Shown here: positions 58,882 through 64,000 of the stretch, in pieces
Position numbering within the stretch: position 1 is the stretch's first letter
How the letters are laid out: every line of letters starts with the position of its first letter
DNA from: Pseudomonas protegens CHA0
GTDB taxonomy: Bacteria > Pseudomonadota > Gammaproteobacteria > Pseudomonadales > Pseudomonadaceae
Length of the DNA stretch: 64,000 nt
Assembly (NCBI RefSeq): GCF_000397205.1
Contig: NC_021237.1
Coordinates: forward strand, 4,279,001 to 4,343,000
Direction of reading: 5' to 3'
Made by a program: the position numbers and the translations under genes
The notes under the pieces: model-generated
The model's database searches: none
The model's input: only the letters and a program-made list of their open reading frames with translations
What the model was told of the DNA's origin: nothing

Positions 58882-59589
58882 ATGTGCGGGCGCCTTTCCC
58901 AGTACCGTGGCATTCATGATTTCGTGGCGGCCTTGAGCATGCCCGGGGCCCTGGTCGACAACCTGGGCGAGCAGCCTCTGGGACACTACAACGGCGCACC
59001 GAGCATGCAACTGGCCCTGTTCCATGTCACCGCTGGCAGGCTTTACGCCGACCCGGTGCGCTGGGGCTGGAAGCCGCACTGGGCCAAGGATCGAGCCCCA
59101 CCGATCAATGCCAGGGCCGAGAACGTGGCCCACGGCCCGTTCTTCCGGCAAATCTGGCCACACCGCGCTATCTGCCCGATCGACAACTGGTTTGAATGGG
59201 TGGACGAAGGCGGACCTAAGAAACAGCCCTACTTGATCAAGCACCGCAACGGCTCCCCCATCCTCTGCGCCTCAATCGGACAGTTGCCTGGCCAGGACCG
59301 AAGCGAGCACGAAGGCTTTGTGATCATCACAGCGGATAGCGAAGGGGGAATGGTCGACATCCACGACCGCCGGCCTGTGGTCCTTGCACCAGACCTGGCC
59401 CGGGAATGGCTCGATCCGGCAACGCCGAAGGAACGCGCCGAGCAGATGGCCCTGCACCAGGGTGAGCCCGCCAGCGCCTTCGAATGGTTCAGGGTAAGCA
59501 CCGCAGTCGGCAACGTCAGGAATCACGGCCCGGAACTGATCGAGCCCACTACCAAGCCCGCCGGCGGCGATGCGGTAAACAACGGCTGA
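58882..59589 (+). CDS. SRAP (HMCES/YedK) domain protein
   Basis: 235 residues. MCGRLSQY at the start gives Cys2 after Met removal, the residue that crosslinks to abasic sites in single-stranded DNA, so ATG 58882 is preferred to 58876. NARAENVAHGPFFR (Asn/Glu) and CPIDNWFEW, SIGQLPGQD, ITADSEGGMVDIHDRRPVVL (His) complete the family motifs. Often found near prophage genes. Confidence 0.9.
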   Translation: MCGRLSQYRGIHDFVAALSMPGALVDNLGEQPLGHYNGAPSMQLALFHVTAGRLYADPVRWGWKPHWAKDRAPPINARAENVAHGPFFRQIWPHRAICPIDNWFEWVDEGGPKKQPYLIKHRNGSPILCASIGQLPGQDRSEHEGFVIITADSEGGMVDIHDRRPVVLAPDLAREWLDPATPKERAEQMALHQGEPASAFEWFRVSTAVGNVRNHGPELIEPTTKPAGGDAVNNG

Positions 59590-60012
59590 TCACTGGCAAG
59601 CCTCCACCGCGGCAACCAGAACTCGCTCATATCCGACCCGCTGCCGGCGCTCCGCCAGCAGCGCCCGCACCTTCAGTTCCAAGCTATCGGTCTTCTTGAG
59701 GCTGCCCGTGGCCCAGGCTGGCACAGGCACCACAGGCGCCCTGCACGGCACCTGCACTGGCACCTCCACCCGCACCGTGCGCACCTCGGGCTCCCGGGCT
59801 GCGCACCCCGTCAGCACCAACGCAAAAGCGCAAATGCCCGCCAGGCCAGGCCCACGGCCAACCCAGGCTGTAAGCCTTGTAAATAGCGGCCTGTGGACTT
59901 TAAAAACCCCAATTTCACCCGGGTTTAGGCCCAGGTGGCCGCCGGGGTACCACCTGCACTTTTTCGCAGGTCCTGCACTACCTGCGCCTTTTTGCTGGTC
60001 CTGCACGCTCAT
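59590..60012 (-). CDS. Rz1-like outer-membrane spanin lipoprotein
   Basis: 140 residues from ATG 60012, overlapping the Rz-like gene. A lipobox LVLTGC is preceded by an unusually long N-terminus (about 70 residues), then proline/valine-rich VPVQVPCRAPVVPVPAW. The coding start includes two 28-base tandem repeats of GTGCAGGACC-type. Start uncertain; a shorter start is expected for Rz1. Confidence 0.6.
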   Translation of the reverse strand: MSVQDQQKGAGSAGPAKKCRWYPGGHLGLNPGEIGVFKVHRPLFTRLTAWVGRGPGLAGICAFALVLTGCAAREPEVRTVRVEVPVQVPCRAPVVPVPAWATGSLKKTDSLELKVRALLAERRQRVGYERVLVAAVEACQ

Positions 60013-60383
60013 AACCCCAGCTCCTGATCAATGATCGATTCCGCCGCCGGCGCCGGGTCACCGCCGGTACGTTCCTGCAGGAGACGATTCGCCGCGGAGT
60101 AGTCATGTTTGGCCAGCTCCCGGGCGTCAGCCTGGGCCTGGGCAGCGTGGCGCTCACGCTCCTGACCTGCCAGCACCAGGTCACCCAGTTTCCGGCCCTG
60201 CTCACCCGCCAGGGCTTCCAGGTTGTCGCGACCGGCCTTTGCCGTGGCCAAGTCGCCCAGGGCAGTGTCGAGCAGCGGCCGGTAATGCTTGGAGGCCATC
60301 CATGCCCCCAGAGCAGCGCCGGCGAACAGCACCAGGACAGCGGTCAGTAGGACGCCAGCCACCCGCCAGGCGCCGGCGCTCAC
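60009..60383 (-). CDS. Rz-like inner-membrane spanin
   Basis: 124 residues. N-terminal membrane anchor VLLTAVLVLFAGAALGAWMA and a periplasmic coiled coil (ALGDLATAKAGRDNLEALAG). Overlaps the lysis gene upstream and Rz1 downstream. Second lysis cassette of the right-hand region. Confidence 0.75.
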   Translation of the reverse strand: MSAGAWRVAGVLLTAVLVLFAGAALGAWMASKHYRPLLDTALGDLATAKAGRDNLEALAGEQGRKLGDLVLAGQERERHAAQAQADARELAKHDYSAANRLLQERTGGDPAPAAESIIDQELGL

Positions 60384-60823
60384 TTCAGGGCCCTGCGCAG
60401 GCCTTCCTCAACCACAGCAGCCGGGTAAGGGTTGCCACCGTTTTCGTGCACGATGATGCCCAGCACGGTCTCGCGCAGCGTCTTGAGGTCGGCCATGTTG
60501 ATCGAATCGCGTACGCCGACGCCCAGGCGCTTGGCAATCGCTGCAGCGTATGCCTGGGTGTTGTTCTCGTTGCTGGGCGCCCATCGGCTGATGAACTCCA
60601 GGGGCGTGTCGATACCGGGCTTGCCCACGCCGGGCATGCCGTCCTTGCCGCGATAGTTGAGCAGCAGCTTGCCCAGGGCACGGATGCCGTTCTCGGCGGT
60701 ATCGAAGATGGCGAAGCGGCCGTTCGGCTCCTTGCCGAGTTGGCCCTCCCACTGGTTGCGTGGGTTGCAGTCTATGTTTCCAGGGTTGCGGTTGCGGACA
60801 CCGAGGGCGTTCTGAATGGTCAT
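60380..60823 (-). CDS. Phage muramidase/structural lysis-type protein
   Basis: 147 residues from ATG 60823 (TGGAGTTTGACA upstream). VRNRNPGNIDCNPRNQWEG, FAIFDTAENGIRALGKLLLN and RWAPSNENNTQAYAAAIAKR are typical of the 'VRNxNPGNI' phage virion/lysis protein family with transglycosylase-like role. It takes the endolysin position in this cassette. Confidence 0.75.
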   Translation of the reverse strand: MTIQNALGVRNRNPGNIDCNPRNQWEGQLGKEPNGRFAIFDTAENGIRALGKLLLNYRGKDGMPGVGKPGIDTPLEFISRWAPSNENNTQAYAAAIAKRLGVGVRDSINMADLKTLRETVLGIIVHENGGNPYPAAVVEEGLRRALK

Positions 60824-60825
60824 TG

Positions 60826-60906
60826 TCAAACTCCAGGCACAAAAAAGCCCGCAACAGGGCGGGCGTTCGGGAGGATCTGCAGCAACTGCTGCTCGGTGAT
60901 CGGCAT
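60826..60906 (-). pseudogene. GH19 endolysin N-terminal remnant
   Basis: A 26-codon ORF (MPITEQQLLQILPNARPVAG, then FFVPGV) with GGAG upstream. The first 20 residues match the conserved start of Pseudomonas phage GH19 endolysins, but it ends at once. A terminator-like hairpin (GCCCGCC/GGCGGGC then T-tract) is embedded in the coding part, and the next ribosome site is formed from its end. The missing body is at 53,014. Confidence 0.6.
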
Positions 60907-60921
60907 TTAATTTTCTCCAGG

Positions 60922-60950
60922 CAATAAAAAACCCGCTCAGGGCGGGCGCA
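60922..60950 (-). terminator. Terminator upstream of lysis cassette
   Basis: Minus-strand CGCCCGCCCTGAGCGGG hairpin followed by TTTTTTATTG, then CTGGAGAAAA ribosome site. Confidence 0.7.
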
Positions 60951-61302
60951 TTCGGACGCTTCAGTTACAGCTGTGGATTGAACGGGTACTGCTGTAACCC
61001 GCCTCCGGCGTTCTGCCGACCCAGCCCCCCCTACAGTTCGTCGGCGCAAATCGCGCCGTGCTCAAGTTTCGAATACTGTATATATATACAGCAGCCAACT
61101 CGAGTCAGCACCGCACACACTGGAGGCACCGCAACAGCCGATTGTCTGCTTCCCCTCACGCCCCTGGAGCGCGGCAGGAACTCCATACGTATCAAGCGAG
61201 ACAGCACGGCTTTTCAGGAAAAGTGGCGATATGGCGGCGGTCATATGCCTCGGGCCATTTCGGCCCGCACTCAAGCACGCACTTCACTTAAGGATGAGCA
61301 GC
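60951..61302. other. Regulatory stretch with a perfect LexA box
   Basis: No gene. A short minus-strand reading remnant (NAGGGLQQYPFNPQL ending at 60965) may be the end of a lost gene. The LexA box at 61076 is listed separately. Confidence 0.4.
61076..61091. promoter_or_regulatory. Perfect LexA box
   Basis: CTGTATATATATACAG exactly matches CTGT-N8-ACAG, between the minus-strand lysis cassette and the plus-strand unknown gene. SOS induction of one or both is likely. Confidence 0.75.
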
Positions 61303-62077
61303 ATGAACGATGATTTGAAGCAGTCAGGCTCTACTGCGACCTCGCAGACCACCACATCGCTGGAGCAGGTGAAAACCGGAAGGGTCTTGGATTTCACCTG
61401 GGCACCTAACGCCAACACCACGACCACCACCGTATCAGCGGACTTTGTCGACTACCGAGTCGATACAGCCCAAGGCAGCCCTACCGGGGACAGCCACTCC
61501 ATAGCACGCTTTACCTATGTCCAGGGCAAAGGCGGCGGCCAGATCAGCCAGCTGTTTCTCGAGGAGATGCGTGCCGGTGTACGAGCCAACACCCAGATCG
61601 GGCTGATGGTCGGACGCAAATGGGTCATGGACCCCAACGGCGAAGTCTCGGGCAGCATCGGTACCTATGTGGTCGAACAATTCGATGACATGCGCGCCAG
61701 TGTCAATTATGTCGGCTCCTTCGCCCGCGTCTTCGCCGACCCCAGGATGGTCAGCTACCACGCTGGGGGCCATGTGCACCCCAATGTCTCGATCACCGGC
61801 AGCAGGCCCCTGACCATGGCGGATTCAGGCAAGTCGATCCTGGTCATTAGCGACACCGACGTCACGCTCACGATAGGTGACGATGTGACTGAAGGGTTCA
61901 AGGCCACTCTGATCCAGGCTGCGGCAGGCAAGATCAACATCGCGGTATCGAGCAGCCACATGATCTACAGCAACGCAGGGGGCCGCACGCGCACGCTCAA
62001 TCCCCTGGATGAGCTGGAAGTCAGTACTTTCCCATTCGGCCCGGTGTTCCTGGCCTTCCGCGTCAGGCCTACGGCCT
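61252..62077 (+). repeat. Long direct repeat, copy 2 (full)
   Basis: Nearly identical to 53570-54205 at both ends, with an extra 189 bases in the middle. Confidence 0.9.
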
Positions 62078-62079
62078 GA
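61303..62079 (+). CDS. Unknown lysis-linked protein, full-length copy
   Basis: 258 residues from ATG 61303 (AAGGA upstream). It contains a module near residues 165-245 (PLTMADSGKSILVISDTD, then FKATLIQAAAGKINIAVSS) that resembles repeated domains of phage tail and spike proteins. The other copy lacks most of this module. Divergent from a lysis cassette and preceded by the LexA box. Function unknown. Confidence 0.8.
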   Translation: MNDDLKQSGSTATSQTTTSLEQVKTGRVLDFTWAPNANTTTTTVSADFVDYRVDTAQGSPTGDSHSIARFTYVQGKGGGQISQLFLEEMRAGVRANTQIGLMVGRKWVMDPNGEVSGSIGTYVVEQFDDMRASVNYVGSFARVFADPRMVSYHAGGHVHPNVSITGSRPLTMADSGKSILVISDTDVTLTIGDDVTEGFKATLIQAAAGKINIAVSSSHMIYSNAGGRTRTLNPLDELEVSTFPFGPVFLAFRVRPTA

Positions 62080-62082
62080 CGA

Positions 62083-62739
62083 TTAATCGGGAGCTCCGAT
62101 CTCCTCCATGAATCCGTCCAGGAAATCCTTCAGGCGCGCATGCCTGACTGCCGCCAACCGCGCCCCTTCGACCGTCTGAAATCCGGAGGCAAGGGAGAGT
62201 AGCTTGGTGTGGAAGTGCTCAATGGTAAAACGCTTGTCTTGATAGGGCCTGCCGATGGCGGTGGGGTTTGTGATGTCGTACAGCGCGGAGCCCATTCGCC
62301 CAGCGATGTAGAAACAACGGGCGACTCCGATCATGCCGATGGCGTCCAGGCGGTCGCTGTCCTGAAGGATCCTGGCTTCCAGGGTGAGGGGTTCGACGCC
62401 CGCGGAGAAGCTATGAGCCTGGACCGCGTGGGCAACAAGCTCAATACGCGGGGCAGGCCAGCCCATGCGCTGCAGAATAGACGCTGCTTTATTGGCCGAA
62501 AGAGTGGATGCCTGCGACCGCAATGGCGAGTTTTTCTCGACGGCCACGCAATCGTGCAAGAGGGTTGCGGCAAGCAACGCCTCCAGGTCCCCACCTTCCT
62601 TGTCCTGCAGGCGCCGAACATTCATCCAGACCCGATGAATATGAGAAAGATCGTGAGAGCCGTCCGTGCTGTCCTCAGGCAGGAAAGCGAGCAAGTCGGA
62701 CGCCAGGCTCTGGTAAGGAAAAAACGGCTCTTCAAGCAT
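62083..62739 (-). CDS. HD-domain phosphohydrolase
   Basis: 218 residues. HDLSHIHRVW (about 29-38), LLHDCVAV (about 66-73) and ILQDSDRLDAIG give the H...HD...D metal site of HD-type hydrolases, similar to the YedJ group. Start overlaps a longer hypothetical gene by eight bases. Substrate unknown. Confidence 0.85.
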   Translation of the reverse strand: MLEEPFFPYQSLASDLLAFLPEDSTDGSHDLSHIHRVWMNVRRLQDKEGGDLEALLAATLLHDCVAVEKNSPLRSQASTLSANKAASILQRMGWPAPRIELVAHAVQAHSFSAGVEPLTLEARILQDSDRLDAIGMIGVARCFYIAGRMGSALYDITNPTAIGRPYQDKRFTIEHFHTKLLSLASGFQTVEGARLAAVRHARLKDFLDGFMEEIGAPD

Positions 62740-63136
62740 TTCGTGGCTCCATGGAAGTACTGATCCTGCAGCGTCGGCGAAACGACTCGAGCAGATATCT
62801 CGGCGCTATAGAGAATCGGCGGCTAAGCAGAGAAGTACTTGAGCCAATAAGCATCCCGGCATTCATTGGTGAAGCTGATGTGAGCAGGGCGGATGATTTT
62901 GTCGAGAGGTTGGCGAACCCCTTCATGGCAGATCCAGCCTTCGACGCAGGCTGCATCGCTGGGAAACCGCCCTGCTCTGCTAGCCGCTTGATGAGTGCCC
63001 TGTCATCGTCGGCGGTGACGGTGTCCCCCTGATCGAGCCGGCTTTCCTGACTCGCGTTGTCAAGTAGCGCGGTGCGAGGCGATGCAACTCCCAGGCTTGC
63101 ACTGACGTAGCTGGCAAGGTGGTCTGAATGAACCAT
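62732..63136 (-). CDS. Hypothetical protein
   Basis: About 134 residues from ATG 63136, ending inside the HD gene's start, so it may be coupled. The first 60 residues (MVHSDHLASYVSASLGVASP) look protein-like; the rest is Ser/Arg-rich. Low confidence; unknown function. Confidence 0.4.
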   Translation of the reverse strand: MVHSDHLASYVSASLGVASPRTALLDNASQESRLDQGDTVTADDDRALIKRLAEQGGFPAMQPASKAGSAMKGFANLSTKSSALLTSASPMNAGMLIGSSTSLLSRRFSIAPRYLLESFRRRCRISTSMEPRNA

Positions 63137-63337
63137 GGACTGTGTCCGCAGGTGGATTAGGACGACTGACAAGCACGCTGACGACGCGCTGGGACTTTAC
63201 CGATAAGGCGAGCCAATAGACAACCCTGGCCAATGCCACACGCTGTATCCGTTGCTCACCTGTAGCAGGAACCTTTTTCCAGAATGGCAATCAGTGCTGC
63301 ACGCTTTCCGATCAATCATTCAGTGGGCACCGGCATG

Positions 63338-63484
63338 ATCTTGAGAAAAACGGCTCTATACATGGCCTTGGTAATGGCAGGCGTCCTTATCGGCTACAGC
63401 ATCAAGCCCAGCAATGGGCTCCAGGTAACCGCAGGGCAACTTATAAGCTGCGGCAAGACCACCATTCCAACCATCGAGATGTGA
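63338..63484 (+). CDS. Possible small membrane protein
   Basis: 48 codons: MILRKTALYMALVMAGVLIG and a short soluble tail with one Cys. Weak ribosome site. Uncertain. Confidence 0.35.
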   Translation: MLRKTALYMALVMAGVLIGYSIKPSNGLQVTAGQLISCGKTTIPTIEM

Positions 63485-63694
63485 GGGCAGCGCAACAGCG
63501 CTCCCTCCCTGATTACACCCAGCCCTCACATAAACCGGCACTGGCCGCCCAGGCCGATCCCACCTCGCTTGAAGCGAACCTCCAGCATCTCCCGACACCT
63601 GCAGCAAGCTTGCTGGCCGAATAATCTCTAGTCTGAAAGAATCTTCGCGCCTGAAGATCGCACCCCAGGCTCGCCTCCAATCCAGGACCCTCCC

Positions 63695-64000
63695 ATGCAG
63701 CTCATTCCTTTGCTTGCTAGCAGCCCCACCGTTCAAGCCCAAGTGCGCGCGCTGCGCAACCAGCAGGAGGTGCGCAAATACATGTACACCTCCCATGAAA
63801 TCAGCGAACAGGAGCATGCAAACTGGCTGAGCAGCCTTCAAGGCAACCCGCGTCAGGAGGTGTTTGTCGCGGTCGATGCCGGGCAAGCCTTAGGGGTCGT
63901 GTCCCTGAACGCCATCAATGCCCTGCAGAAAACTGCCGACTGGGCGTTCTACCTGGACGCCGAGCTTCAAGGCAAAGGCCTGGGCAGTCTCATGGAGTTC
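63695..64000 (+). CDS. PseH-like GNAT acetyltransferase (5' part)
   Basis: 102 codons, running off the window. RKYMYTSHEISEQEHANWL and WAFYLDAELQGKGLGSLMEF match the PseH-type GNAT family that acetylates a precursor of pseudaminic acid for flagellin glycosylation. The remaining C-terminus lies to the right. Confidence 0.75.
   Translation, partial: MQLIPLLASSPTVQAQVRALRNQQEVRKYMYTSHEISEQEHANWLSSLQGNPRQEVFVAVDAGQALGVVSLNAINALQKTADWAFYLDAELQGKGLGSLMEF

Noticed and set aside
1..64000. CRISPR arrays, rRNA genes, complete insertion sequences
   Set aside because: No regularly spaced repeat-spacer units, rRNA sequence or transposase with paired inverted ends was seen.

Overview
This 64 kb window comes from a GC-rich Pseudomonas-type chromosome and is mostly one large lambdoid (siphovirus-like) prophage, about 1-47,100, followed by a bacterial accessory region, about 47,100-64,000. 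The evidence is protein style and codon use, a tail module of the M/L type, a DUF4055-type portal, an O/P-type replication pair, NinG, a Rha-family regulator, C5 methylase, Siphovirus Gp157, LexA-like boxes, and a tyrosine integrase beside the 3' part of a tRNA-Ser(UGA). The left end of the prophage lies outside the window.

Prophage layout. A leftward (minus) transcript starts at a clear promoter near 29,065-29,090. It runs through a Cro-like gene, Rha, the O-like and P-like replication genes, DUF1367, NinG and a gene in the position of the late antiterminator Q. A consensus promoter plus terminator (23,335-23,430) resembles lambda PR'/tR'. Late genes follow: several lone cargo genes (PH/SHOCT protein, colicin-E1-type immunity protein), a holin, terminase, portal, MuF protein, scaffold, capsid, connectors, tail tube, a G/GT tail chaperone pair with a GGGAAAC frameshift site, tape measure, M, a tail-fibre/assembly pair, and L. 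An immI-like secondary regulatory island (Arc-like repressor, two antirepressors, HTH-RHH regulator, superinfection immunity protein) is inserted between the tail chaperone and tape-measure genes (6,068-9,176). Rightward, a leaderless cI-type repressor is followed by cargo genes (29.9-33.7 kb), including a two-gene nucleotidyltransferase-like system. A second operator/boxA region (33.7-33.9 kb) then leads into ParB-like, Zn-finger, annealing protein, Gp157, Dcm, PAPS-reductase-like, Api92-like, excisionase-position and integrase genes.

Right of the att site there is a GNAT gene flanked by short repeats, a Shedu-like (DUF4263) defence gene, secreted/lipoprotein genes, and two relics of phage lysis cassettes (52.5-54.4 kb and 59.6-62.1 kb). 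Each relic diverges from a copy of the same unknown gene. One copy has an in-frame 63-codon deletion, and a GH19 endolysin gene appears split between the two loci. Between the relics are a secreted protein, an FAD-linked oxidase with an N-terminal domain duplicated as a free-standing upstream gene, and an SRAP (HMCES/YedK) gene. The window ends with an HD-domain protein, a hypothetical gene and the start of a PseH-like acetyltransferase.

The best candidates for undescribed biology are the 30,672-32,136 gene pair, the immI-like island inside the tail genes, a G14-tract small ORF next to an orphan colicin-type immunity gene with an upstream LexA-like box, a family of three identical-armed hairpins in the prophage, and the duplicated lysis-linked genes with a perfect LexA box. 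No database search was possible; family names come from recognising sequence motifs and gene order.
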